Source: Mycolicibacterium flavescens (GTDB lineage: Bacteria; Actinomycetota; Actinomycetes; Mycobacteriales; Mycobacteriaceae). From it: a DNA stretch of 64,000 nucleotides. The first letter of the stretch is position 1, and each line of letters opens with the position of its first letter. The notes beneath the pieces were generated by a model. It saw only the letters and a program-made list of their open reading frames with translations. It was not told where the DNA came from and searched no databases. The stretch covers positions 62,001 through 126,000 of the forward strand of contig NZ_MIHA01000018.1 in assembly GCF_001722335.1 (NCBI RefSeq). Reading direction: 5' to 3'. The position numbers and the translations under genes were made by a program. Shown piece after piece: positions 41,798 through 50,492 of the stretch.

Positions 41798-42966
41798 GCA
41801 GCACACGCCACCCACTCAAGGATCAGGTCGCGATCGCCGGTGCCGCCACAACGGGTTTCGTCGCGAAGAACTCCGGTCGCAGTCAGACGTCGCTGGCCGC
41901 CGAGGCCGCGATTGCGGTGATCGACAAGTGCGGTCTGACACGCGATGACATCGACGGGCTCTGCGGCAGTTGGCCGTCGGCGGCAGTGCTGCAGTCCACC
42001 CTCGGCATCCCCCAGGTCACCTGGTTCGGCAACCCGGTCATCCCGCTGGTCGACCACATCGCCACGGCCGCCGCCGCCGTGCACGCGGGCCTGTGTGAGG
42101 TGGTCCTCGTCTACCACGCCGCCTACCGCGCGGCGTGGAACAGCGGTGGGGCGCTCAAGGATCCGTTCCGCCGGATCGCGACACCGGGACTGACCGACCC
42201 GCAGCCGGGACCGGAGACGATGGCCGCCGCCGTCGGCTACACCGGCTGGGCGTCGCGCTACATCCACGAACATGGCGTCGGCCGCGAGGATTTCGGCCGG
42301 GTGGCGGTCAACGCGCGATCCAATGCACAGCGCAACCCCGCCGCGGCGATGCGTGATCCGCTGACAATGGATGACTACCTCAGCGCGCCGATGATCCGTG
42401 AACCGTTGTGCCTCTACGACATGGACCCGGCCGTCGACGGGGCCGACGCGTTCATCGTCACCACCGCCGAACGCGCCCGCGACCTGGCGCTGCCGCCGGT
42501 GCTGATCAACGCCGCGGTGCTCGGCGCGGTGCGCCAGAACCAGGAGGACCAGACCGAAGGCCTGCATCACCACGGTCAGCACGTCGTCATCGACACGCTG
42601 AAAGCCAAGGGCGACTTCTGGATCGACGACATCGACGTCTACTTCCCGTACGACGGGTTCACCCCGATCACCCTGAACTGGATCGACAACGCGGGCTGGT
42701 GCAAACCGGGGGAGGCCGGCGCGTTCCTGCGTGAGCATTGGGACGAGGACGCCCAGCGCGTGCTGATCGACGGCCGGATACCGGTAAACCCGCACGGCGG
42801 ATCGCTGGGCGAGGGCGCCACCCAGGGCTCCGGTCACATCCGCGAGGCGGTCCACCAACTGCAGGGCGCGGCAGGTGAGCGGCAGGTGCCCGACGCGCGT
42901 CGCGCGCTGATCACCGCGGGCGGGTTCTTCTTCAACGCCCAGGGTCTGCTGCTGCACCGCCCGTGA
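41794..42966 (+). CDS. Thiolase-fold protein lacking the catalytic Cys; probable Ltp2-like retro-aldolase
   Basis: A 390-residue thiolase-superfamily protein of the SCP2/lipid-transfer type: 'VAIAGAATTGFVAKNSGRSQTSLAAEAAIAVIDKCG' and later 'NPHGGSLGEG'. Where thiolases carry the nucleophilic Cys, the sequence reads 'WFGNPVIPLVDH', with no Cys. This matches the cysteine-less, DUF35-dependent aldolases that split beta-hydroxyacyl-CoAs during sterol side-chain loss. ATG 41794 overlaps the DUF35 stop, and its own stop overlaps the next GTG. A retro-aldol step in this pathway is the best inference. Confidence 0.85.
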   Translation: MSSTRHPLKDQVAIAGAATTGFVAKNSGRSQTSLAAEAAIAVIDKCGLTRDDIDGLCGSWPSAAVLQSTLGIPQVTWFGNPVIPLVDHIATAAAAVHAGLCEVVLVYHAAYRAAWNSGGALKDPFRRIATPGLTDPQPGPETMAAAVGYTGWASRYIHEHGVGREDFGRVAVNARSNAQRNPAAAMRDPLTMDDYLSAPMIREPLCLYDMDPAVDGADAFIVTTAERARDLALPPVLINAAVLGAVRQNQEDQTEGLHHHGQHVVIDTLKAKGDFWIDDIDVYFPYDGFTPITLNWIDNAGWCKPGEAGAFLREHWDEDAQRVLIDGRIPVNPHGGSLGEGATQGSGHIREAVHQLQGAAGERQVPDARRALITAGGFFFNAQGLLLHRP

Positions 42967-44561
42967 CCATGCTCGAGGCGTTCCGCGCTGCGGCGGTCTC
43001 CTCCGGTGACCGCCCGCTGCTGCGCTACTTCGACCGCGTGCTCACCTACGCCGACGTCGACCAGCTTTCCGACGCGCTGGCTGTAGCGCTGCAGGACAGA
43101 GGTTTTCAACAAGGAGACCGTGCGGCGTTCTATCTGCAGAACGTCCCGCAGTACGTGATCGCGCTGCTGGCGACGTGGAAGGCCGGTGGTATCGCGGTCG
43201 CGATCAACCCGATGCTGACCGCGGGCGAGGTCGCCAAGCTGGTGGCCGATTCCACCCCGTCGGTGCTGATCGCACTCGACGAGCTCTACACGCCGCAGGT
43301 GGCCGACGCGCTGGCGTCCTCGAGTGTCACCCGGATCATCACCACCAGCCCGCTGGACTGGCAGACCGACAACGACACCCGGGTGCTGCCCGGCGACCGG
43401 CTCGCGGTCCCGGACGGCGCCGAGGACCTGTGCGCGCTCACCGAAGCCTACGACGGCCGGTCACCCGCTGATGTCAGCCCCGGCAACGACGACATCGCGG
43501 TCATCACCTACACCTCCGGGACCACCGGAAAACCCAAGGGCGCGACCAACACCCACGGCAACGTGGTGATGGGCGGATCGAGTTACCGCGACTGGTTCGA
43601 TCTCGACGGCGACGACGTCGTGCTCGGCGTCGCGCCGCTGTTCCACGTCACCGGCCTTACCGGACACATCGCGTGCACCATCGCCGCGCAGGCATCGCTG
43701 GTGCTGACCTACCGCGTCCACACCGAGGTCCTGGTCGACGCGATCCGGAGGCACCGGGCGAGCTTCACCGTGGGCGCGATCACGGTGTTCATCGCGCTCG
43801 GTGAATCGGCGGCCATCCACCCGGAGGATCTGGCGTCGCTGACCAAGATCGCGTCCGGCGGAGCGCCGATCGCGGCGGCCACCGCCGACCGGTTCAAGCA
43901 GCGGTTCGGCACCTACATCCACAACGTCTACGGAATGACCGAGACCACCGGACCGGTGCTGGGCGTACCGCTCGGCCACCATGCACCCGTGGAAGCCGAG
44001 ACTCAGGCGCTGTCGGTGGGAAAGCCGATGGGCGATACCCGCGTCACCGTGCTCGATGATGACGGAAACCCGCTACCGCCGGGCCAGATCGGTGAGCTCG
44101 CGGTCGCGGGTCCGCAGATCGTGCCGGGGTACTGGCGTAACGACGACGCGACCCGCGCCGCGATCCGCGACGGTCGGCTGCTCACCGGCGACGTCGGATA
44201 CGCCGACGGCGACGGCTGGTACTACCTCGTCGACCGCAAGAAGGACATGATCGTCGCGTCCGGCTACAAGGTGTGGCCACGCGAGGTGGAGGACGTGCTC
44301 TACACCCACGACGCCGTCCTGGAAGCGGGCGTGGTCGGCGTACCCGATCCCTACCGCGGCGAGACGGTCAAAGCGTTCGTCTCCCTGCGCAGCGGGCACA
44401 CCGCCACCGCGGAGGAACTCGTCGACTACTGCCGCACGCGGTTGGCCGCCTACAAATACCCCCGACTGATCGAGATCGTCGACGCGATCCCCAAGACCGC
44501 GACCGGAAAGATCCTGCGTCGTCAGCTGCGGGAAGGGGTCCCTGGCCAGCCGCCCGGCTGA
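42963..44561 (+). CDS. AMP-dependent acyl-CoA synthetase (FadD type)
   Basis: A 532-residue ANL enzyme. Motifs are 'TYTSGTTGKPKGATNTHGN' (about residue 180), 'VYGMTETTGPVLG', 'LLTGDVGYADGDGWYYLVDRKKDMIVASGYKVWPREVE' and the C-terminal catalytic Lys in 'KTATGKILRRQLRE'. It is a complete fatty-acyl or aryl-CoA ligase. The GTG start overlaps the upstream stop (GTGA). It lies between the aldolase pair and a second synthetase 19 bp away. Confidence 0.95.
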   Translation: MTMLEAFRAAAVSSGDRPLLRYFDRVLTYADVDQLSDALAVALQDRGFQQGDRAAFYLQNVPQYVIALLATWKAGGIAVAINPMLTAGEVAKLVADSTPSVLIALDELYTPQVADALASSSVTRIITTSPLDWQTDNDTRVLPGDRLAVPDGAEDLCALTEAYDGRSPADVSPGNDDIAVITYTSGTTGKPKGATNTHGNVVMGGSSYRDWFDLDGDDVVLGVAPLFHVTGLTGHIACTIAAQASLVLTYRVHTEVLVDAIRRHRASFTVGAITVFIALGESAAIHPEDLASLTKIASGGAPIAAATADRFKQRFGTYIHNVYGMTETTGPVLGVPLGHHAPVEAETQALSVGKPMGDTRVTVLDDDGNPLPPGQIGELAVAGPQIVPGYWRNDDATRAAIRDGRLLTGDVGYADGDGWYYLVDRKKDMIVASGYKVWPREVEDVLYTHDAVLEAGVVGVPDPYRGETVKAFVSLRSGHTATAEELVDYCRTRLAAYKYPRLIEIVDAIPKTATGKILRRQLREGVPGQPPG

Positions 44562-44565
44562 AAGC

Positions 44566-44576
44566 TAACCTAGTTA
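44566..44576. promoter_or_regulatory. TAAC-N3-GTTA palindrome before an acyl-CoA synthetase
   Basis: TAACCTAGTTA is a short palindrome in the 18-bp space between the two synthetase genes, ending 4 bases before the ATG at 44580. No ribosome-binding site is visible, so an internal leaderless promoter here is possible. Significance is uncertain because of the small size. Confidence 0.3.
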
Positions 44577-44579
44577 CCT

Positions 44580-46058
44580 ATGCACCCGGGCTATGAGCGT
44601 CTCCGTGAGCGCTGGTACCGCGGGGGCTGGTACTCCGGGCGAACTTTGATCGACGCCATCGAACACGGCGCCGACGAGCACGGCGCTGCCGAACTGGTCT
44701 TCGCCGCGGACGGCACCGAGACCGTCGTGTCCCTGGCCGACCTGCACCGGCGCGCCACCGCGGTGGCCGCCGCGCTGCAGGCCCGCGGAATCGGGCCCGG
44801 CGACACCGTCGCGGTGCAGATGACCAACCGCATCGAATGCGCGGTCGTCTACCAGGCGGTGCTGCTGTGCGGTGCGGTGCTGGTGCCGATCGTGCACATC
44901 TACGGCCGGGCCGAGGTGGACTTCATCCTGGCCCAGTCCGCGGCCAAGCTGATGATCACGCTCGACACGGTGCCCGCACCGTCGGAGGCCGCATACCGCA
45001 GACCGGAGCCGTCTGCCGACGACGTCGCGGTGCTGATCTACACCTCGGGGACCACATCGGCGCCCAAAGGCGTGCAGCACAGCCATAATTCGATGCTCGC
45101 CGAGCTGGTGACCCTGTCCGCCGTGATCGCGGGTGACGACGCGTCGGTACAGCTGGCCACCTTCCCGCCCGGCCACATCGCCGGGGTCAACGCGATGTTG
45201 CGGCCCATGACCTCCGGCCGACGCAGCGTGTTCCTCGAGCGGTGGGACCCGGCGACGGCCGCGGAACTGATCCAGCGCCACCGCATCACCTCCACCGCGG
45301 GCACACCGTTTCACCTCGAAGGGCTGCTGGCATTACCCGGCGCCGACCGCAAACTGGCCACGCTGCGCGAATACCTCACCGGCGCCGCGGCGGTCAGCGA
45401 GGAACTCGGCCAACGGGCCCGCGAAGCGGGCATCGAATCCTTCCGCTGCTACGGCTGCACGGAACACCCGACGGTGACCTCCGGCCGCGCCGACGAACCC
45501 GAAGCCGCCCGGTTCGGCACCGACGGAGCGCCGTTGCCGGGCAGCGCGGTTCGCATCCTGGCTCCGAGCGGGGACGAGCAGCCGGTCGGCGTCGACGGGG
45601 AGGTCGTCGTACAGGGCCCGGACCAGTTCATCGGCTACCGCGACCCCGCGCTCGACGCCGACGCGTTCACCGCCGACGGTTGGTTCCGCACCGGTGATCT
45701 CGGGCATCTCGACAGAGACGGGCGATTGACGATCACCGACCGGATCAAGGACGTGATCATCCGCGGCGGCGAAACGATCTCGTCCGGTCAGGTCGAAGAC
45801 GTGCTCAACACGCATCCCGCGGTGGCCGAGGGTGCGGTCGTGGCGGCACCCGACCCCCGCTACGGCGATGTCGTAGCCGCGATCGTGGTCCTCAATCCCG
45901 GCACGACACTCGAAATCGAGGACCTGCGAACGCACTTCGCGGCCGCCGGGCTGGCGAAGCAGAAAACCCCGGAGCGGCTGGTCGTGGTCGACGCCCTGCC
46001 CAGGACTGCGCTGGGCAAAGTCCGCAAAGCAGACCTACGCAAGGAGCACTTCGGATGA
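44580..46058 (+). CDS. AMP-dependent acyl-CoA synthetase/ligase
   Basis: A 492-residue ANL enzyme. Motifs are 'IYTSGTTSAPKGVQHSHNSM', 'CYGCTEHPTVTSG', 'FRTGDLGHLDRDGRLTITDRIKDVIIRGGETIS' and the C-terminal Lys in 'RTALGKVRKADLRKE'. It is a relative of the synthetase at 34559 and differs from the one at 42963, so three ligases serve the cluster, probably for different intermediates. It overlaps the kinase-like phosphotransferase by 4 bases. Confidence 0.94.
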   Translation: MHPGYERLRERWYRGGWYSGRTLIDAIEHGADEHGAAELVFAADGTETVVSLADLHRRATAVAAALQARGIGPGDTVAVQMTNRIECAVVYQAVLLCGAVLVPIVHIYGRAEVDFILAQSAAKLMITLDTVPAPSEAAYRRPEPSADDVAVLIYTSGTTSAPKGVQHSHNSMLAELVTLSAVIAGDDASVQLATFPPGHIAGVNAMLRPMTSGRRSVFLERWDPATAAELIQRHRITSTAGTPFHLEGLLALPGADRKLATLREYLTGAAAVSEELGQRAREAGIESFRCYGCTEHPTVTSGRADEPEAARFGTDGAPLPGSAVRILAPSGDEQPVGVDGEVVVQGPDQFIGYRDPALDADAFTADGWFRTGDLGHLDRDGRLTITDRIKDVIIRGGETISSGQVEDVLNTHPAVAEGAVVAAPDPRYGDVVAAIVVLNPGTTLEIEDLRTHFAAAGLAKQKTPERLVVVDALPRTALGKVRKADLRKEHFG

Positions 46059-47203
46059 GCGTGCTGGTCACCAACCTGCGCGCGGTCGGCCAACTCGCCG
46101 CCGCGACCTCGCCCTGGGTGCCGGTTCGTGGCCCGTCACGGTCCGACGACATCACCGCGCAGTGGCTGACCACCCACGTGGGTGGCCGCACGTTCGGGGC
46201 TCGAGCGCTTTCGGTGGCCGCGCTCGACGGCACCACCGGCACCACCGACCGCAGGCGGATGACCGTCGAGTGGAATGACGCCGGGAAAGCCGCGGGCCTG
46301 CCGGCCAACATCTTCATCAAGAGCAGTCCGCTGTCGGCGAAGAACCGCGGAATGGTGGCCGCCCTGGACATGTCGGTCAACGAGGTGCGCTTCTACAACG
46401 AGTTGGCGCGCGACGTCGCCGAGGTCTGCCCACGGTCCTGGTACGCGTACGCCGGGTGGGGCGCGCGCTTCCTGATCGTGCTCGACGACATCGTGCACGA
46501 CGGTGCCCGGCCGTTCGCGCTGGCCGACGACTGCCCGATCGAGCATGCCCGCGGACTGATCGACGCGTTCGCCCGGCTGCACGCGCAGTTCTGGGACAGC
46601 CCTCGGCTGCGCGGGGATCTCGCGTGGGCGAAGACGTGGAGCGCCCGACCCGGCAGCCTGATTCTGAAGCGGTTCTACGCCAAGGGCAGACGGGGAGCGC
46701 TCGAACTGGGGCTGCCGGAGACGACGCCGGCGGTGCGAGCGGTGTCGGCAGCCCTGGACGCCAACATCGACGCGTACTACCGGGAGTTCGAGGCCGGGCC
46801 GCTGACCCTGCTGCACGGCGACTCGCACCTGGGCAACACCTATGCGCTGCCCGACGGCCGCTCCGGGTTACTGGACTGGCAGGTGATCTGGTGCGGTCCT
46901 GGGCTGCGGGAGATCACGTACTTCATGGTCGGCGGGCTCGAACCCGAGGCCCGCCGCTCGTACGAGCGCGAACTGATCGAACGCTATCTCGAAGCCCTGC
47001 GCCACAACGGGGTTCGGGACGTCCCCGACTACGACACCGCGTTCAACCGGTACCGGCTGTTCGCCGCGGAAGCCTGGGACGCGTCGGCGATGACGATGGC
47101 CTGGCCCGGACTGCAGGCGCCCGAGAACGCGCAGGCGGGCTGGCGACGGGCCTGCCAGGCGGTCGAGGATCTCGACACCGCCGCGGCCGTCGCCAGCCTC
47201 TGA
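46055..47203 (+). CDS. Phosphotransferase family protein (APH/choline kinase-like)
   Basis: A 382-residue aminoglycoside-phosphotransferase-like kinase fold. The catalytic loop is 'LLHGDSHLGNTY' (about residues 253-264), with the catalytic Asp and Asn, and the magnesium Asp follows in 'SGLLDWQ'. The N-lobe contains 'IFIKSSPLSAKNRGM' with a candidate ATP-binding Lys. Members near lipid genes phosphorylate small alcohols, or act on acyl substrates in the ACAD10/11 family, where such a kinase is fused to an acyl-CoA dehydrogenase. It is the last gene of the plus-strand operon and overlaps the synthetase by 4 bases. Substrate unknown. Confidence 0.85.
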   Translation: MSVLVTNLRAVGQLAAATSPWVPVRGPSRSDDITAQWLTTHVGGRTFGARALSVAALDGTTGTTDRRRMTVEWNDAGKAAGLPANIFIKSSPLSAKNRGMVAALDMSVNEVRFYNELARDVAEVCPRSWYAYAGWGARFLIVLDDIVHDGARPFALADDCPIEHARGLIDAFARLHAQFWDSPRLRGDLAWAKTWSARPGSLILKRFYAKGRRGALELGLPETTPAVRAVSAALDANIDAYYREFEAGPLTLLHGDSHLGNTYALPDGRSGLLDWQVIWCGPGLREITYFMVGGLEPEARRSYERELIERYLEALRHNGVRDVPDYDTAFNRYRLFAAEAWDASAMTMAWPGLQAPENAQAGWRRACQAVEDLDTAAAVASL

Positions 47204-47211
47204 GTGACTGT

Positions 47212-48414
47212 CTACCAGCGCAACTGGAGCGAGTTCAGCCCGAACACCTGGCCGCCGTGCTCGACCGGGTCGGCCGCGAGCTCGTAGTCGGGGATGCGGC
47301 GGTGCCACTCCTCGATCAGGATCGCCATTTCCTGGCGCGCGAGGTGCGAGCCGAGGCAGCGGTGCGGCCCGGCCCCGAACGCGATGTGCCGGGTGATGCC
47401 GCGGTCGAGATCCACCCGCCTGCCGTCCGGGAACATCTGGTCGTCGCGGTTGGCCATCGCCAGCGGGAACGCGGCCATGTCGCCGGCCTTGATCGGGCAG
47501 CCGCCGAATTCGATGTCCTGGGTGGCCTTTCGCGCGGTCTGCACGATCGGATACGCCCGCACCAGTTCCTCGACCGCCCGCGGGATGATGTCGGGTTCTT
47601 CGACGATGCGCGCGCGGTCCTGCGGGTGGGTGGCCAGATGCAGCATGGTGTACGAGGACTGGCTGGCGACGGTGTCGAGACCGGCCATGAACAGCAGCAG
47701 CATGCAGTTCAGCAACTCGAGGTCGTTGATCGGCTGACCGTCGATGGTCCAGTCGATCGCGGTGCTGACGATGTCCTGGGCGTTCGGATCGCGTTCGGCG
47801 CGTCGCTGTTCGATGAGCCCCTGGAAGAAACCCATCACGTGCGTCATGCCTTCGAGGCGTTTGGCGTTGGCCTCTTCACCCGTGCCCTCGGTGTGCAGGA
47901 TCATGTCCTCCCACGCCAGGAAGTCGTCGAGGTGATCGACCGGCATCCCCATGATGTTGAGGAACACGATCGACGGGAACACCCGCGCCATCTGGGTGAT
48001 GAACTCGCAACCCCCTTGCGGTTTGAGCTTGTCGACCAGATCACCGACGAGTTCACGCTGTTCGTCGGCCATCCCCTTGACTCGGCCGGGGGAGAAGTAG
48101 TCGGCCAGCACCTTGCGCCACTTCGCGTGGTCCGGCGGGTCGATCATGATCGGGATCCACTTGTACGGCGGATCGGGTTCGGTGGGCACGATGACGCTGC
48201 TCGACCACAGCTCGGGATGCTGCAGACCTTCGAGGATGGTGGCGTAGTCGGTGAACATCCAGTACCCGTCGGCCTCGGTGCTGCGCACCGTGGGCCTGGC
48301 CTCGTCCTGCAGCGAGTCGAGCAGCGCGAAGTTGGACAGGGCGGGCGCCGAATTGCCCGCCATCAACTCGATGTTCGTGACCGGGCATCCGGAGACGGCC
48401 TTGTTGTCGGTCAT
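47212..48414 (-). CDS. Cytochrome P450
   Basis: A 400-residue P450. The I-helix motif is AGLDT, the ExxR motif is 'EELVRAYP' and the heme loop FGAGPHRCLG gives Cys353. It shares CLGSHLAR with the P450 at 2323 (FASGTHRCLG), so those two are likely the same subfamily and differ from the one at 11592. Its ATG overlaps the TetR stop by 4 bases, making it third in a CoA transferase-TetR-P450 operon. Confidence 0.95.
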   Translation of the reverse strand: MTDNKAVSGCPVTNIELMAGNSAPALSNFALLDSLQDEARPTVRSTEADGYWMFTDYATILEGLQHPELWSSSVIVPTEPDPPYKWIPIMIDPPDHAKWRKVLADYFSPGRVKGMADEQRELVGDLVDKLKPQGGCEFITQMARVFPSIVFLNIMGMPVDHLDDFLAWEDMILHTEGTGEEANAKRLEGMTHVMGFFQGLIEQRRAERDPNAQDIVSTAIDWTIDGQPINDLELLNCMLLLFMAGLDTVASQSSYTMLHLATHPQDRARIVEEPDIIPRAVEELVRAYPIVQTARKATQDIEFGGCPIKAGDMAAFPLAMANRDDQMFPDGRRVDLDRGITRHIAFGAGPHRCLGSHLARQEMAILIEEWHRRIPDYELAADPVEHGGQVFGLNSLQLRW

Positions 48415-49148
48415 TGCTTTCCATCCTCCTGTACATGGGGGTTGTCGTCGGGCTGTGGTTCGTGGTCGGCCGTGCCCCTGTTCAGGTGGCCGGCGAGATT
48501 GGTCAGCGCGTCGATCGCCGTGGCGACCGCGTCCTCGGCTTCCCGCGTCAGCGACAACCGTTCTCCGGCAGCGCCTTCGGTGGCGGCCAGGGCCGGCATG
48601 ATGAAGTGCCGCAGCCGCCGTCGCACCGCGGCGTCCGAGCGGTCGATCTCCTCGGCCGACAGATAGGTCTGCTCGATCAGAAACGTGATGATCTCGCCGA
48701 GGTCCAGGTCGGTGCGTATTTCTCCGTTGCGCTGCCCCTCGCGCAGCACCGGACCCATCGCGTGCAGGGCCATCTGGTGGACCATCGGATGGTGCACCGA
48801 GGTGGACCGTTGCGACATCAACGCCGACACCGACGGGTCGTTCGGCAGTTCGCGCGTCGTATAGAGCAGCGCGGCCTCCAACTTCGCGAACACCCCGCGC
48901 TTGGCGGCCATCGACGTCTGCACCGCGGCCACGTACCGGCGCGAACGCAGCAGCGCCACCTGGACGAGCATCTCGGAAACGGTGCCGAGTTGACGGAACG
49001 CGGTCGCGCGGGACACCCCGGCCCTGGCGGCGACGACCTCCATCTGGATGTGCTCGATACCGCGTTCAGTGATCTCCTCGTCGGCGGCCCGGATCAACCG
49101 GTCGCGCACCGTACCGTCATCGGACGCCGTGATCTTCGCGGCCGTCAT
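48411..49148 (-). CDS. TetR family transcriptional regulator
   Basis: A 245-residue TetR protein. The helix-turn-helix is at about residues 14-60 ('RLIRAADEEITERGIEHIQMEVVAARAGVSRATAFRQLG'). The ligand-binding domain follows, with an acidic tail rich in Glu, Asp and Asn at the C-terminus. It is sandwiched by ATGA overlaps between the CoA transferase and the P450, so regulator and enzymes are produced together, an autoregulatory arrangement. The longer frame to 49430 is a shadow of the CoA-transferase gene. Confidence 0.9.
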   Translation of the reverse strand: MTAAKITASDDGTVRDRLIRAADEEITERGIEHIQMEVVAARAGVSRATAFRQLGTVSEMLVQVALLRSRRYVAAVQTSMAAKRGVFAKLEAALLYTTRELPNDPSVSALMSQRSTSVHHPMVHQMALHAMGPVLREGQRNGEIRTDLDLGEIITFLIEQTYLSAEEIDRSDAAVRRRLRHFIMPALAATEGAAGERLSLTREAEDAVATAIDALTNLAGHLNRGTADHEPQPDDNPHVQEDGKQ

Positions 49149-50377
49149 GTGATGGCGCCGGCGATCTTCAGCTCGATCAGCCGCTCGTCGTCGACACCGA
49201 GTTCGCGGATCACCTCGTCGGTGTGTTCGGCGAACTGCGGTGCGCGGGTCAGCGTCTCGTCGCGCCCGTCGAACCTGACCGGGTTGGCGATCAGTTTGCG
49301 CGGGGTCCCCTCGGCGTCGACCACCTCGGCTATCCGACCGTTCGCGATCAGCGACTCGTCGTTGGCGACCTCCCAGGCGTCCTGGACCGGAGCCCACTGG
49401 CCGGTGCCGCGGCCGAGCCGCTCCTTGCACTCGTCGAAGCTCAGTGCGGCGATCGCATCCCGGACGAGTTCGTATGCGGCGTCGGCGTTTTCCAGCATCG
49501 CCTCGAACGTCGAGAACCGGGGGTCCTCGGCGTACTGGTCGAGGTCCATCAGCTGACAGAACTCAGACCAGTACCGGGTGGGTTGCAGCATCGACAGCTG
49601 GACGTGGCGGCCGTCGGCGGTGCGGTAGCCGCCGGTCAGCGGGTTGCCCGGGGCGGCGGTCTTGCGGTCGATCTTGGGCAGCGGACCACCGAAGAGCATC
49701 GCCATGTTGGCGCTGAACTGCGTGGCCCACGCGCCGACGGCCAGCAGCGACACGTCGATCACCGACGACTCGCCGGTGGCCAGCCTGCGATAGAGCGCGG
49801 CGGTCACGCCGCCCGCGATCGTGATGCCGCCGATGTTGTCGCCGTACGCTCCGGCGGGCATGAACGCCGGGCGGTCCGCATCGGCGGCCATGACGCCGTC
49901 GGCACTGCCGCCGCGCGCCCAGAACGCGGTGGCGTCGTAGCCGCCGGTGTCGCGGTCGGGGCCCTCGGAGCCGAAGCCGCTTCCGGCGACATAGATGATG
50001 TCGGGGTTGACGGCGCGCACATCCTCGACGTCGATACCCAGCTTCGCCCGCACCGCGGGCAGGTAGTTGGTGAGGAAGACGTCGCTGCGCCGGATCAGTT
50101 CCTCGAGCAGCGGCCGACCCTCCGGATTGTCCAGCGCCAGGCCGACACTGCGCTTACCGCGGTTGGGGGCCTCCATGATCGGCGCGAACGAGGACCCCGG
50201 CACCGATGCCGCAGCGCCGAGGACCCGCACCAGTCCGCGCTGCGCATCCCCGGTCACCGGGTGCTCGACCTTGATCACCTCGGCGCCCCAGTCGGCGAGG
50301 ACCGCGCCGGCCGAGGGGACGAAGGTGAACTGCGCGACCTCCAGGACACGAACTCCGTCGAGGGGTTTCACGGACAT
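49145..50377 (-). CDS. CaiB/BaiF class III CoA transferase
   Basis: A 410-residue class III CoA transferase: 'VLEVAQFTFVPSAGAVLADWGAEVIKVEHP', 'FLTNYLPAVRAKLGID', 'GSGFGSEGPDRDTGGYDATAFWARGG' with the Asp region, and the C-terminal 'APQFAEHTDEVIRELG'. The ATG at 50377 has a strong AGGAGGTCCA ribosome site. It starts a minus-strand operon. An inverted repeat at 45-69 bases into the 50.4-kb intergenic region lies upstream, below a GntR gene. It is the third class III CoA transferase in the window. Confidence 0.93.
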   Translation of the reverse strand: MSVKPLDGVRVLEVAQFTFVPSAGAVLADWGAEVIKVEHPVTGDAQRGLVRVLGAAASVPGSSFAPIMEAPNRGKRSVGLALDNPEGRPLLEELIRRSDVFLTNYLPAVRAKLGIDVEDVRAVNPDIIYVAGSGFGSEGPDRDTGGYDATAFWARGGSADGVMAADADRPAFMPAGAYGDNIGGITIAGGVTAALYRRLATGESSVIDVSLLAVGAWATQFSANMAMLFGGPLPKIDRKTAAPGNPLTGGYRTADGRHVQLSMLQPTRYWSEFCQLMDLDQYAEDPRFSTFEAMLENADAAYELVRDAIAALSFDECKERLGRGTGQWAPVQDAWEVANDESLIANGRIAEVVDAEGTPRKLIANPVRFDGRDETLTRAPQFAEHTDEVIRELGVDDERLIELKIAGAIT

Positions 50378-50444
50378 TGGACCTCCTGCGATCATCGGCG
50401 ATCGGCGTCTCACTCGTGCGACGCAATGAGGTAAAAGTATCACT

Positions 50445-50469
50445 GTTTCGGTGACGGGTACACCGAAAC
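50445..50469. promoter_or_regulatory. GTTTCGGTG-N7-CACCGAAAC inverted repeat
   Basis: Perfect 9-bp arms (50445-50453 and 50461-50469) flank a 7-base spacer in the 115-bp region between the GntR stop (50493) and the CoA-transferase start (50377). It could be the operator of the adjacent GntR regulator or a hairpin terminator for its gene. No U-tract follows on the minus strand. Confidence 0.5.
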
Positions 50470-50492
50470 GCGAAAATCTACAACGGCGATTG

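Noticed and set aside
44566..44576. TAACCTAGTTA as a KstR site
   Set aside because: The KstR consensus needs AAC and GTT separated by two bases with outer T and A. Here the spacing is three, so it was kept only as a weak palindrome.
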